64,000 nt of DNA from Pseudomonas fragi (GTDB lineage Bacteria; Pseudomonadota; Gammaproteobacteria; Pseudomonadales; Pseudomonadaceae), in assembly GCF_025426255.1 (NCBI RefSeq), contig NZ_CP104861.1:124001-188000 (forward strand). The letters are read 5' to 3'. Made by a program: the position numbers and the translations under genes. The notes below the pieces were generated by a model. That model ran no database searches and was not told where the DNA came from. It saw nothing but the letters and a program-made list of their open reading frames with translations. Shown here piece by piece: positions 1 through 9,831 of the stretch; positions within the stretch are counted from its first letter, which is position 1, and every line of letters starts with the position of its first letter.

Positions 1-1
1 C

Positions 2-382
2 CAACTGATCGGCCTGTTCCTGGATTACAACGATCCGGCGTTCCGTCCGGTGTTCGAGTTGGCAGTTAGCCTGTTGGCCGTGGCGGCCTGGTTTGAACTG
101 TTTGATGGTGCGCAGACCATTGCCATGGGCGCCATTCGTGGACTCAAGGACGCCAAGACGACCTTTTTGGTGGGGTTGTTTTGCTACTGGGTGATTGGTG
201 CACCGATGGCCTGGATGCTGGCGTTTACCTTCGGCTGGGGCCCGACCGGTGTGTGGTGGGGTTTGGCGCTGGGCCTGGCCTGTGCGTCGGTGAGCCTCAC
301 GCTGGCATTCGAGTGGAAGATGCGGCGCATGCTCAAGCAGGAGCGCAAGGCACAGAAAGTCGCGGGCTTGAGCGCGGTGTAG
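2..382 (+). CDS. MATE family multidrug efflux transporter, C-terminal part (cut by window edge)
   Basis: Inner-membrane drug/cation antiporter of the MATE (NorM/PmpM) family; only the last ~126 residues are inside the window. The frame is open to base 2, and the GTG at base 50 is an internal valine, not the start. The visible part contains the NorM-like 'FDGAQ...GAIRGLKD' stretch followed by two hydrophobic helices and a basic cytoplasmic tail (KMRRMLKQERKAQK). In P. aeruginosa a MATE gene also precedes the GGDEF/EAL gene and rep, which supports the family call. Which drugs it moves cannot be told from this fragment. Confidence 0.85.
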   Translation, partial: QLIGLFLDYNDPAFRPVFELAVSLLAVAAWFELFDGAQTIAMGAIRGLKDAKTTFLVGLFCYWVIGAPMAWMLAFTFGWGPTGVWWGLALGLACASVSLTLAFEWKMRRMLKQERKAQKVAGLSAV

Positions 383-392
383 TGTGTAGGGC

Positions 393-551
393 GTAGCAGC
401 TCCGAAGGAACGAGGCTGCGTTCGGCGGCGTAGCCGTCGCAAAATCAGACACTGCGGTGTGTCAGTTAAATCCAGCTCTCAGGATTTACGGCGACTGCGT
501 CGGGGTGCTGCATCACGCCGAACGCAGCCTCGTTCCTTCAGCAGCTGCTAC
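393..551. repeat. Type A palindromic intergenic repeat, copy 1
   Basis: A ~159 bp imperfect inverted repeat fills the gap between two convergent genes. It opens with GTAGCAGC...GAAGGAACGAGGCTGCG and closes with the complementary CGCAGCCTCGTTCCTT...GCTGCTAC. The interior carries a CAGGATTTACG block shared with the copies at 5170 and 44649. As RNA it would form one long hairpin and may act as a bidirectional terminator. Confidence 0.85.
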
Positions 552-569
552 AGGTCTCTGCCTACAAAT

Positions 570-2237
570 TTAGAGTGAAATTGGCACCTGCTGCTGAGCC
601 CCAAGCGTCAAAAACGCTACCAGATCTGTCAGCGGCAGCGGTTTGCTGATGAAGTAGCCCTGGACCTGATCGCAGCCAAAATCCCTTAAAAGAGCCAATT
701 GTTCAGGGGTTTCGACACCTTCGGCGACCACTTCCAGTTTGAGGTTGTGGGCCAGGTTGATCATGGCGTGCACTAGTTTTCGGTTCTCTTCGCGGTCTTC
801 CATGCCGCCAACGAAGCTTTTGTCGATCTTGAGCAACGCAATCGGCAGGCTGTTGAGGTGCACAAACGATGAGAACCCCGTACCGAAATCATCCAGCGAA
901 AAGCGCACGCCGAGTCGGCCCAGGGCATCCATCGTCTGCTTGACCAGGTCACTGCGCCGCATCACGGCTGTTTCGGTCAGTTCAAATTCCAGCCATTGTG
1001 CTTCAACCCCGCGCTCGATGATCAGACGGCTAAGCGTCGAGAGCAGTTGGCTGTCCTGAAACTGGCGGAACGACAGGTTAACCGCCATATGCAACGGCTC
1101 CAGCCCTTGTTCGCGCAGCGCCTGCATATCACGCAGGGCCCGGGAAATGACCCAGTAGCCCAGCGGCACGATCAGCCCGCTCTGCTCGGCCAGAGGTACG
1201 AACTCGCTGGGCGCGAGCAAGCCGCGCTCGCTGTGACGCCAGCGCACCAGCGCTTCCAGCCCGACAATCTGGCCGGTGCCCAGATCCAGGCGCGGCTGGT
1301 AATGCAGTTCCAGCTCGTCACGGCGCAGGGCTCGGCGCAGCTCGCTTTCAAGGTCGGCCAGGCTGCGGGCATTACGGTTGATGCGTTCATTGAACACATG
1401 AAAAGTGCAGCCTTGGGTGCTTTTGGCTTGCTGCATGGCGATGTGTGCGTGCCACATCAATGGATCTGCCCCGGCATTGGCGCGGGCATGGGCGATGCCC
1501 AGGCTGCAGCCGATCAGCAGGCTTTCGCCGTCAATCCAGTAAGGCTCGGCCATTACCTCGGTGATGCGTTCGGCCATCCATTCGGCCCGCTCGGGGGCAC
1601 GATGGGTGTTGATCAACAGGGCGAACTCATCGCTTCCCAGCCGCGCCAGTTGGTCGCCGGCTTCGAGCTGGCTCTTGAGCCGTGCTACCACTTGCAGGAT
1701 CAGCCGGTCGCCAGCCTGATGCCCCAGCGCATCGTTGGCGTGACGAAAGTTGTCCAGGTCCAGGTGGCCCAGGGCAATGCCGCGCCCGTCACTTTCGGCC
1801 AATCGCACGGCCAGCAGGGTTTGAAAACCCTGGCGGTTGGCGATACCGGTCAAAGGATCTTCTTCGGCCAGGCGCTGCAACGTGTGCTCCAGCAGGCCAC
1901 GTTCGCGCACATGACGCAGGCAGCGGCGCAGAACATCAGGTGTCAGGCTGGTGCTTACAAGCCAGTCACTGACAGCCTGGGGCATCGTCGCAGGCTCGGC
2001 ATCAAGCAGCAAAATCGTGGACAAGCTGCAGCGACCCGCTGAAGGCTGCAAGGCCGGGGTGGTCAGGAGTAGCGCATTGCGATCATTCTCGAACAGATGG
2101 CTGACAGACTCCCAGTTCGGCGCGCAAATCATGATGGCTGCGCTGCCCATAGGTGCCAGGCACTCGCGCAACAATGCTGCCCAAGATGGTTCTTCGGCCA
2201 GTAGCAGAAAACGCAAGGGTTCGACAGGCGTAAACAA
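570..2237 (-). CDS. GGDEF/EAL domain cyclic-di-GMP phosphodiesterase (ProE-like)
   Basis: Predicted cytoplasmic c-di-GMP hydrolase of 555 aa. Residues ~1-120 look like a degenerate receiver-type domain, ~125-290 a GGDEF domain, ~305-545 an EAL domain. The GGDEF signature is GSDEF, so cyclase activity is doubtful. The EAL part keeps EALVRW, DDFGTGFSS, the KIDKSF lysine and AEGVET, all needed for metal binding and hydrolysis. It starts at a TTG six bases after GGGAG. Its place beside rep matches PA5295 (ProE), a reported phosphodiesterase with an inactive GGDEF domain. Net loss of c-di-GMP is the likely effect; the input signal is unknown. Confidence 0.85.
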   Translation of the reverse strand: MFTPVEPLRFLLLAEEPSWAALLRECLAPMGSAAIMICAPNWESVSHLFENDRNALLLTTPALQPSAGRCSLSTILLLDAEPATMPQAVSDWLVSTSLTPDVLRRCLRHVRERGLLEHTLQRLAEEDPLTGIANRQGFQTLLAVRLAESDGRGIALGHLDLDNFRHANDALGHQAGDRLILQVVARLKSQLEAGDQLARLGSDEFALLINTHRAPERAEWMAERITEVMAEPYWIDGESLLIGCSLGIAHARANAGADPLMWHAHIAMQQAKSTQGCTFHVFNERINRNARSLADLESELRRALRRDELELHYQPRLDLGTGQIVGLEALVRWRHSERGLLAPSEFVPLAEQSGLIVPLGYWVISRALRDMQALREQGLEPLHMAVNLSFRQFQDSQLLSTLSRLIIERGVEAQWLEFELTETAVMRRSDLVKQTMDALGRLGVRFSLDDFGTGFSSFVHLNSLPIALLKIDKSFVGGMEDREENRKLVHAMINLAHNLKLEVVAEGVETPEQLALLRDFGCDQVQGYFISKPLPLTDLVAFLTLGAQQQVPISL

Positions 2238-2505
2238 GCTTGCTCCCTAGACTCTGCAAAAAATCGGGCGATGGAATTATGACGTGTCAGTAACCAATGG
2301 TAATGGCATTGGTTATCAAATACGTGCTGCGGTATTTATGGTAATAGCCGAACGCTAGCCGTTAATACTCTTTGCATCCTGCGCGAAAGTAACAAAAGCG
2401 GCAAATTTAGATGATGTGGCATGTCACACCGTCGCACAGAGGCAGCAATATCTGCTCAGCCTGTTAAAATGCCCGCCCTTTTTACACACGACCCCTGATC
2501 TCGTT

Positions 2506-4515
2506 ATGTCCCGACTCAATCCCCGGCAGCAAGAAGCCGTGAGCTACGTCGGCGGCCCTCTATTGGTGCTCGCCGGCGCAGGTTCCGGCAAAACCAGCGT
2601 GATTACCCGCAAAATCGCGCACCTGATCCAGAACTGTGGCATCCGTGCCCAGTACATCGTCGCCATGACCTTCACCAACAAAGCCGCCCGCGAGATGAAA
2701 GAGCGTGTCGGCACCCTGCTCAAGAAGGGTGAAGGCCGAGGCTTGACGGTGTGCACGTTCCACAATCTGGGGCTGAACATCATCCGCAAGGAGCATGCGC
2801 GGCTGGGCTACAAGCCGGGGTTTTCGATCTTTGACGAGGCAGACGTCAAAGCGCTGATGACCGACATCATGCAAAAGGAATACTCGGGCGACGACGGGGT
2901 CGACGAGATAAAGAACATGATCGGCTCGTGGAAAAACGACCTGATCCTGCCCCCCCAGGCGCTGGAAAACGCGCGCAGCCCTAAAGAACAGACGGCGGCC
3001 ATTGTCTACACCGCCTATCAGCGCACGCTCAAGGCCTACAACGCAGTGGACTTTGACGACCTGATCCTGCTGCCGGTGAAGTTGTTCGAAGAGCACGCCG
3101 ACATTCTTGAAAAATGGCAGAACAAGGTTCGCTATTTGCTGGTGGATGAATACCAGGACACCAACGCCAGCCAGTATTTGCTGGTGAAGTACCTGATCGG
3201 CAAGCGTAACCAGTTCACCGTGGTGGGTGACGACGACCAATCGATCTATGCCTGGCGTGGCGCGCGCCCGGAAAACCTGATGCTGCTCAAGGACGATTAC
3301 CCGTCCTTGAAAGTGGTGATGCTGGAGCAGAACTATCGCTCCACCAGCCGTATTCTGCGCTGCGCCAACGTACTGATCTCCAACAATCCCCACGAGTTCG
3401 AAAAGCAACTGTGGAGCGAGATGGGCCACGGCGATGAAGTCCGGGTGATTCGCTGTCGCAACGAAGACGCCGAAGCCGAACGCGTTGCCGTCGAAATTCT
3501 CACCCTGCACCTGCGTACTGACCGGCCGTACAGCGACTTTGCTATTTTGTATCGCGGTAACTATCAGGCCAAGCTGATTGAGTTGAAGCTGCAACACCAT
3601 CAGATTCCGTATCGTTTGTCGGGCGGCAATAGCTTCTTCGGACGTCAGGAAGTGAAAGACCTGATGGCTTACTTCCGTCTGATCGTGAACCCGGACGACG
3701 ACAACGCTTTCTTGCGGGTGATCAACGTCCCGCGTCGTGAGATCGGGTCGACCACGCTGGAAAAGCTCGGTAACTACGCGACTGAACGCAAAATCTCGAT
3801 GTATGCCGCCACCGACGAAATCGGTCTGGGTGAGCATCTGGACGCCCGTTTCACCGACCGTCTGGCGCGTTTCAAGCGTTTTATGGACCGTGTGCGTCAA
3901 CAATGCTCGGGTGAAGACCCGATTTCTGCGCTGCGCAGCATGATCATGGACATCGACTACGAGAACTGGCTGCGCACCAACAGCTCCAGCGAAAAGGCGG
4001 CGGACTATCGCATGTCCAACGTCTGGTTCTTGGTCGAGGCGTTGAAAAACACCCTCGAGAAAGACGAAGACGGTGGCATGACCATTGAGGAAGCCATCGG
4101 CAAGCTGGTACTGCGCGACATGCTTGAGCGCCAGCAGGAAGAGGAAGACGGTGCCGAAGGCGTGCAGATGATGACGTTGCACGCCTCAAAGGGGCTGGAA
4201 TTTCCTTACGTGTTCATCATGGGCATGGAAGAGGAAATCCTCCCGCACCGCTCCAGCATTGAAGCGGACACCATTGAAGAAGAGCGGCGTCTGGCCTACG
4301 TGGGTATTACCCGTGCCCGTGAGACGCTGGCATTTACCTTTGCCGCCAAGCGCAAGCAGTACGGCGAGATCATCGATTGTGCGCCGAGTCGCTTCCTCGA
4401 TGAGTTGCCGCCGGACGATCTGGCCTGGGAAGGCAACGACGATACCCCCACCGAAGTGAAGGCGGTTCGCGGAAATACGGCATTAGCCGATATACGCGCG
4501 ATGCTAAAACGCTAG
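2506..4515 (+). CDS. rep: ATP-dependent DNA helicase Rep
   Basis: SF1A 3'-5' helicase that helps replication forks pass protein roadblocks. The 669-residue length matches Rep rather than the longer UvrD or PcrA. Walker A GAGSGKT lies at residues 24-30, motif II is VDEYQDTN, motif III GDDDQSIYAWRGA, and motif VI (LAYVGITRAR) is near the end. The ATG at 2506 (MSRLNPRQQEAV) was chosen because the 30 extra upstream residues of the longest frame do not resemble the family. It is followed 56 bases later by xpt on the same strand. Confidence 0.96.
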   Translation: MSRLNPRQQEAVSYVGGPLLVLAGAGSGKTSVITRKIAHLIQNCGIRAQYIVAMTFTNKAAREMKERVGTLLKKGEGRGLTVCTFHNLGLNIIRKEHARLGYKPGFSIFDEADVKALMTDIMQKEYSGDDGVDEIKNMIGSWKNDLILPPQALENARSPKEQTAAIVYTAYQRTLKAYNAVDFDDLILLPVKLFEEHADILEKWQNKVRYLLVDEYQDTNASQYLLVKYLIGKRNQFTVVGDDDQSIYAWRGARPENLMLLKDDYPSLKVVMLEQNYRSTSRILRCANVLISNNPHEFEKQLWSEMGHGDEVRVIRCRNEDAEAERVAVEILTLHLRTDRPYSDFAILYRGNYQAKLIELKLQHHQIPYRLSGGNSFFGRQEVKDLMAYFRLIVNPDDDNAFLRVINVPRREIGSTTLEKLGNYATERKISMYAATDEIGLGEHLDARFTDRLARFKRFMDRVRQQCSGEDPISALRSMIMDIDYENWLRTNSSSEKAADYRMSNVWFLVEALKNTLEKDEDGGMTIEEAIGKLVLRDMLERQQEEEDGAEGVQMMTLHASKGLEFPYVFIMGMEEEILPHRSSIEADTIEEERRLAYVGITRARETLAFTFAAKRKQYGEIIDCAPSRFLDELPPDDLAWEGNDDTPTEVKAVRGNTALADIRAMLKR

Positions 4516-4550
4516 AATTGACTATTTTTTACTCTACCTTCAGCGCATAA

Positions 4551-5144
<594 letters not shown>

Positions 5145-5169
5145 ACCTGCCGACGGCTGATGCACACCT

Positions 5170-5314
5170 GTAGCAGCTGTCGAAGGAACGAGGCTGCGTT
5201 CGACGACGCAGTCGTCGTAAAACCGGGTACCACGGTGTATCAGGTAAATCCGGGGTTCAGGATTTACGATTGCTTCGCAACCGAACGCAGCCTCGTTCCT
5301 ACGGCAGCTGCTAC
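5170..5314. repeat. Type A palindromic intergenic repeat, copy 2
   Basis: A 145 bp copy with GTAGCAGCTGTCGAAGGAAC at the left end and GTTCCTACGGCAGCTGCTAC at the right end, and the CAGGATTTACG block inside. Its last bases read CTA on the + strand, which supplies the TAG stop codon of the leftward gene ending at 5311, so the repeat sets the C-terminus of that protein. Confidence 0.85.
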
Positions 5315-7242
5315 AAAACCTTGGTTGCTTGCAACCCTGCCAGCAGCAAGCGCTGATACAGCTCTTCGCGCAGTCCGTCTGGCTGGGCCAGTTGCATGCG
5401 CGCCAAGTGCTCGGGGAATGCCTGCGGCGAGGGTGCGTCCAGTGTGGCTTTGCCCAGCTGGTAGATTTGCGTGAGCTTGAATTTGCTCTTGAGCCAATTC
5501 AGCGCTCGCAGCAGGTCTTGCTCCTGCGCGCTGAAATCGCTGCCCAGCGGGTATTCCGGGAACAAGTGCGAGTGTCGTGCGGCTATTCCCTGCAAGCGTT
5601 CAGGGCTGTTATCGGCAAAACGTGGATCAAGGCAAAAGTCCTTGGGCAGTTTGCCGATTTGTTGCGCCTGCGCGATCAGTTCGGTCTGGAAGCGCGAGTC
5701 GGTGATATTGAGCAGCGCTTCGATGACCTTTCGATCGGTTTTACCGCGCAAGTCGGCGATGCCGTATTCGGTGACCACAATATCGCGCAGATGCCGCGGG
5801 ATGGTGCAGTGACCGTATTCCCAGACAATGTTGGAACTCACATCACCGCCCGATTCACGCCAGCTGCGCAGGATGATCACCGAGCGAGCGTCATGCAGCG
5901 CGTGGGCCTGGGCGACAAAATTGTATTGCCCGCCGACTCCGCTGAGCACCCGGCCGTCTTCCAGTTGGTCGGCCACCGCAGCGCCGAGCAAGGTGGCGGT
6001 GAAGGCGCTGTTCACAAAGCGGGCATCGCGTCGCTGCAGGCGTTTCAAGTCTTCCTGGCCATACAACTCGTTGATGTAGCTGATGGCGGTCATGTTGAAT
6101 TCGCAGCGCTTGCTGTGGGGCAGTTCCCGTAGTCGCTGGTAAAAGTCGCGGGGGCCGAGGATAAAGCCGCCGTGGATGCTCACCCCGTCGCTTTGCAGGT
6201 TTTCGTCGAGGGTCCCTGCATTGGCCCGGGTTTGCCGTTCCACATCAGGGTAGACCTTGCGCCGTACAATCCCCGCATCGGCCAGTACCATCAGCCCGTG
6301 GACAAACATTTCGCTGCAACCATACAAGCCGCGGACGAATGGTTCGACGCCGCCCTGCTGTTCAATCAGGGTGCGCCAGGGCGTGATATCGATCTCGTCG
6401 AGCAGGCTGCGATAGCCTTCATTATCGCCCTGACGTGCGAGCAAAGCGGCGCTCAGGGCGTCGCCCATCGAGCCAATGCCAATTTGTAAGGTGCCGCCGT
6501 CGCGTATCAGGGTGCTGGCGTGCAAGCCGATAAAGTGATCTTGCAGGGTAACCGGCATATTGGGGGTAGAAAACAGCGTTGTGCGCTCATCTTCGTCGAT
6601 CAGGAGGTCAAAGTCCTCCACGCCAAGCTCAGAATCACCCGGCATATAGGGCAAGTCACTGTGCACATGACCCACTATCAAGATGGTCTCGCCAGCGTCT
6701 CGGCGCTTGGCAATCATGGGCAATAAGTCGAGGGTAATGTCCGGATTGCAGCTCAGGCTCAGGCTCAGGCGTCCTGGCTCTTGTGGATGACGGGCAATGA
6801 TCTGCGCCACCAGGTTCAGGCCGCAGGCATTGATATCGCGGGCTGCGTGGCTGTAATTGCTGCTGACGTAATCCTGCTGGGCCGCAGGGCTGTTGAGCAG
6901 GCTGCCCGGCTGCATAAAGAACTGCTCGACGTGGATGTTTTCGGGCATGCGGTTGTGATGCAGATCGGCGAGGTAATCCAGCTCGATGTAATCGCCAAAA
7001 ACCTGTTCGATAAAAGGCTCAAGAAACAACCGCTGCAAACCATCTCCGAGCGGCGGGCGGCCGAGGCTCAGGGCGGTGTAGATCGTCAGCTGGCGCTCGG
7101 GCAGTTGCCTGATGCGCTGATACAACGCGTTGACGAACCGGTTGGCCTTGCCCAGACCTAACGGCAGGCCAAGGTGAATATGCATCGGTAGACGCGCCAG
7201 CACATCATCGACTGCACGCTCGATCGAACAGGACTGCACCAT
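5311..7242 (-). CDS. Acetyl-CoA hydrolase/transferase family protein
   Basis: CoA-transferase-fold enzyme of 643 aa; members move or remove CoA from short acyl-CoAs such as acetyl-CoA. The C-terminal half carries the recognisable acetyl-CoA hydrolase/transferase core (FNMTAISYINELYG, GVGGQYNFVAQAH, EYGIADLRGKT). The ATG at 7242 was chosen because GGAGG lies six bases before it; an ATG 18 bases upstream and a longer 678-codon frame have no such site. The exact substrate is not visible. The stop codon comes from the type A repeat at 5170-5314. Confidence 0.82.
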   Translation of the reverse strand: MVQSCSIERAVDDVLARLPMHIHLGLPLGLGKANRFVNALYQRIRQLPERQLTIYTALSLGRPPLGDGLQRLFLEPFIEQVFGDYIELDYLADLHHNRMPENIHVEQFFMQPGSLLNSPAAQQDYVSSNYSHAARDINACGLNLVAQIIARHPQEPGRLSLSLSCNPDITLDLLPMIAKRRDAGETILIVGHVHSDLPYMPGDSELGVEDFDLLIDEDERTTLFSTPNMPVTLQDHFIGLHASTLIRDGGTLQIGIGSMGDALSAALLARQGDNEGYRSLLDEIDITPWRTLIEQQGGVEPFVRGLYGCSEMFVHGLMVLADAGIVRRKVYPDVERQTRANAGTLDENLQSDGVSIHGGFILGPRDFYQRLRELPHSKRCEFNMTAISYINELYGQEDLKRLQRRDARFVNSAFTATLLGAAVADQLEDGRVLSGVGGQYNFVAQAHALHDARSVIILRSWRESGGDVSSNIVWEYGHCTIPRHLRDIVVTEYGIADLRGKTDRKVIEALLNITDSRFQTELIAQAQQIGKLPKDFCLDPRFADNSPERLQGIAARHSHLFPEYPLGSDFSAQEQDLLRALNWLKSKFKLTQIYQLGKATLDAPSPQAFPEHLARMQLAQPDGLREELYQRLLLAGLQATKVL

Positions 7243-7345
7243 CTGACCCTCCAAAACCATCCGTGTATAGAGATGTGACAGAGAGTGGCCGGTCTTGGTT
7301 GCAAAGAGCAAGGGCGCGCAACGGGTCTGTTCAAATCGCAGGCAC

Positions 7346-7372
7346 AAAAAAGCCGCCCATCAGCGGCTTTTT
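7346..7372 (-). terminator. Rho-independent terminator after cytochrome c5 gene
   Basis: AAAAAAGCCGC and GCGGCTTTTT form a stem around CCATCA. Read leftward it ends in a T run 15 bases after the cycB stop. The A/T flanks make it usable in both directions. Confidence 0.85.
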
Positions 7373-7386
7373 CAGAGAGGATCGGC

Positions 7387-7812
7387 TTATTTCAAACCGG
7401 ACATCTTCTCGATTGCACCTTTGAGCTCGTCATCGGTACAGGTCATGCACGTGCCTTTTGGCGGCATGGCGTTGATACCGGTGATGGCCTTGGCCAGGAT
7501 GCCATCAAGGCCGCCCTGGTGATCGGCGCGCTCTTTCCAGGCTGCGGTGTCACCGATTTTCGGTGCGCCTAACAGACCGGTGCCGTGGCATGCGTTGCAG
7601 TGCTTGGCAATGATGTCGTCCGGTGTCATGCCACCGCCGCCGCCCACAGAGGCTGCTACGTCCATCCCTTTGCATTCCTGGCCTTGAACACAGACTTTGC
7701 CGACTGGCTCAAGACGTTTAGCGATGTCATCGTTCGTTGCTGCCTGAGCGTTGACAGCCCATAGGGCCAATACTGCTGCTGGTACGGCCAGCATTTTCAT
7801 AATTAGGTTCAC
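7387..7812 (-). CDS. cycB: Cytochrome c5 (class I c-type cytochrome)
   Basis: Periplasmic or membrane-associated electron carrier of 141 aa. A signal peptide (residues ~1-25, ending in AQA-AT) is followed by a single heme motif CNACH at 72-76; the likely axial methionine is in NAMPPKG. Two further cysteines in CMTC near the C-terminus are typical of cytochrome c5. A GTG start at 7812 has GAGGGTGA upstream; an ATG 12 bases downstream is a possible alternative. It matches PA5300 (cycB), which also lies between xpt and the polyamine regulator. Confidence 0.9.
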   Translation of the reverse strand: MNLIMKMLAVPAAVLALWAVNAQAATNDDIAKRLEPVGKVCVQGQECKGMDVAASVGGGGGMTPDDIIAKHCNACHGTGLLGAPKIGDTAAWKERADHQGGLDGILAKAITGINAMPPKGTCMTCTDDELKGAIEKMSGLK

Positions 7813-7980
7813 GCGTTCACCCTCAATGGTGGCTATTCACGCCCACAACCACGGTTTCGCGGGCGGCGAAAGTATAACGGTTAGCCCGCCTCTCTGAAAC
7901 AACCCTAAAGACAAAGGGGGAATAGAGCCGGCGAAATGCATCAATGGGTGCCTCTGCAAACAAGCAGGGCGCCTCTGTTC

Positions 7981-8529
7981 TTAGAAGTTCGCCGGGGTGG
8001 CTGCGCTGATTAGTCGCGCCGCAACGTCGAACGGATTACGGAAACGGTGTGGCTTTGAGCTTTCGAAATAATAGCTGTCGCCTGCTTCGAGCACGAAGGT
8101 CTCAAGGCCTACGGTTAACTCTAGGCGACCTTCTACTAAAATCCCGGTTTCTTCACCTTCATGGGTCAACATTTCGTCCCCGGTATCGGCACCCGGTGGG
8201 TAAATCTCGTTGAGAAATGCAATGGCCCGGCTCGGATGTGCCTTGCCGACCAGTTTCATGGTCACGGCGCCATCGGAAATGTCGATCAGCTCATTGGCTT
8301 TGTAGACAATTTGAGTCGGGTTTTCTTGAAGGATTTCTTCGGAAAAAAATTCGACCATGGAGATGGGAATGCCACTCAGCACTTTTCTCAGGGAGCTTAT
8401 TGAAGGGCTCACGCTGTTCTTTTCGATCATCGAAATGGTGCTGTTGGTGACGCCCGCACGCTTGGCGAGTTCACGTTGTGACAGGCCTTTCAGTTTGCGG
8501 ATGGATTGCAGTCGTTCACCGACGTCCAA
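7981..8529 (-). CDS. XRE-cupin transcriptional regulator, PauR/PuuR-like
   Basis: DNA-binding repressor of 182 aa with an N-terminal helix-turn-helix (residues ~5-60, LSQRELAKRAGVTNSTIS) and a C-terminal cupin ligand-binding domain (~105-180). Its place next to cytochrome c5 and the dad genes matches PA5301 (PauR), reported to control polyamine catabolism through putrescine and cadaverine sensing. Its probable targets here are the oxidase at 12618 and the aldehyde dehydrogenase at 18644. Family membership is clear; the PauR assignment rests on gene order. Confidence 0.82.
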   Translation of the reverse strand: MDVGERLQSIRKLKGLSQRELAKRAGVTNSTISMIEKNSVSPSISSLRKVLSGIPISMVEFFSEEILQENPTQIVYKANELIDISDGAVTMKLVGKAHPSRAIAFLNEIYPPGADTGDEMLTHEGEETGILVEGRLELTVGLETFVLEAGDSYYFESSKPHRFRNPFDVAARLISAATPANF

Positions 8530-8656
8530 TGCGGGAGCCTCCTAGGGGTCAGATTCAGGTCGAGAAGCCGCCATCATGGCGATAGCGTTCAGTATTTACA
8601 ACACTTCGACTTCAAACCTGCGTGCCCGGTTGGCCCCGCACTTTGGATACAACCGA

Positions 8657-9730
8657 TCAGCTCCCGGAATAGAGGCGTGGCGCTCGTTTCAGGTTGCAGA
8701 AAATCTGGTAAGGAATGGTGTCAGCCTTGGCCGCCACTTCACTGGCGAGGATGTTTTTGCCCCACAACTCCACCGTCGAGCCCAGGCCTGCTTGTGGCAC
8801 CTCGGTGAGGTCGATGCACAGCATGTCCATCGAGACCCGACCCAGCAATTGGCTGCGTACACCGGCCACCAGGACGGGAGTGCCGGTCGGGGCCTGGCGC
8901 GGGTAGCCGTCGGCGTACCCCATGGCCACCACGCCAATACGCATGGGTTTCGGGGTGATGAATTTTGCGCCATAGCCCACTGGCTCGCCGGCAGGCAATT
9001 CACGCACGCAGATTACTTTTGACTCCAGGGTCATCACCGGCTGCAGGCGTGATGCAGTGGCCTGGGGCTCTTCAAATGGCGAGGCGCCGTACAGCATCAG
9101 GCCCGGTCGTACCCAGTCACTTGGCACGCGTGGCCAGCCGAGCACAGCCGGCGAGTTGCGCAAGCTGATTTCAGCCGTTAAGTCGGCGCGGGCTCCCAGG
9201 AACACAGCGACTTGCTCTACGCTGCGGGTGCAATCCAGCTCATCGGCGCGGGCAAAGTGGCTCATCAGCACGATTTTGGCCACGTTGGCGCTGGCTTGCA
9301 GGCGCTGGTAAGCGGCTTTGTAGTCGCCCGGGTGCAGGCCGACGCGGTGCATGCCGCTGTCCAGTTTTAGCCATACCTGGATCGGCCTGGCGAGCTTGGC
9401 CTGCTCGATTGCGTCGAGTTGCCACAGCGAATGCACCACACACCAGAAGTCGTGTTCGACAATCAGCGGCAGTTCATCAGCTTCAAAAAAACCTTCGAGC
9501 AGCAGGATGGGCGCGCGAATATCTCCAGCGCGCAGCTCCAGTGCTTCTTCAATACAGGCGACGGCAAAACCATCGGCGTCAGCCTCAAGGGCCTGGGCAC
9601 AGCGCACGGCTCCGTGGCCGTAGGCATCGGCCTTGATCACAGCGAGGGCTTTGGCCCCCGTGACTTCACGGGCCAGTTGGTAGTTGTGACGCAGGGCTTG
9701 GAGGTCGATCAGGGCACGGGCTGGGCGCAT
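8657..9730 (-). CDS. dadX: Alanine racemase, catabolic
   Basis: PLP enzyme that interconverts L- and D-alanine in the cytoplasm, feeding DadA and peptidoglycan synthesis. It has 357 aa. The PLP lysine is K33 in [11 protein letters not shown], and the second catalytic tyrosine lies in VGYGAKF. The dadA-RidA-dadX order supports DadX. A strong terminator hairpin (9766-9802) stands between the RidA gene and this one, so full-length transcription from the dadA promoter should be reduced unless antiterminated. Confidence 0.93.
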   Translation of the reverse strand: MRPARALIDLQALRHNYQLAREVTGAKALAVIKADAYGHGAVRCAQALEADADGFAVACIEEALELRAGDIRAPILLLEGFFEADELPLIVEHDFWCVVHSLWQLDAIEQAKLARPIQVWLKLDSGMHRVGLHPGDYKAAYQRLQASANVAKIVLMSHFARADELDCTRSVEQVAVFLGARADLTAEISLRNSPAVLGWPRVPSDWVRPGLMLYGASPFEEPQATASRLQPVMTLESKVICVRELPAGEPVGYGAKFITPKPMRIGVVAMGYADGYPRQAPTGTPVLVAGVRSQLLGRVSMDMLCIDLTEVPQAGLGSTVELWGKNILASEVAAKADTIPYQIFCNLKRAPRLYSGS

Positions 9731-9765
9731 GGCGGCGGGCTTCTAACGGCAATTGAATAAAAAAA

Positions 9766-9802
9766 CGGTGCAAACCCGCAGCGTAAACTGCGTGCTGCAC
9801 CG
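9766..9802 (-). terminator. Terminator-like hairpin between the RidA gene and dadX
   Basis: CGGTGCA pairs with TGCACCG and an inner CGCAG pairs with CTGCG. Read leftward the stem is followed by seven Ts. It sits inside what is usually described as the dadA-RidA-dadX operon. Confidence 0.75.
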
Positions 9803-9831
9803 CAAGAGGGACTGTTATGTGATCAAAAAGC

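Noticed and set aside
996..2042. Long + strand open frame opposite the GGDEF/EAL gene
   Set aside because: Antisense shadow in GC-rich DNA; no domain, and the minus strand frame has complete EAL motifs.
2560..4182. 540-codon minus strand frame opposite rep
   Set aside because: Shadow of rep; composition rich in H, Q and V as expected from antisense codons, no recognisable protein.
5160..5474. 104-codon + strand frame starting in the type A repeat
   Set aside because: It is repeat DNA running into the antisense of the acetyl-CoA hydrolase gene.
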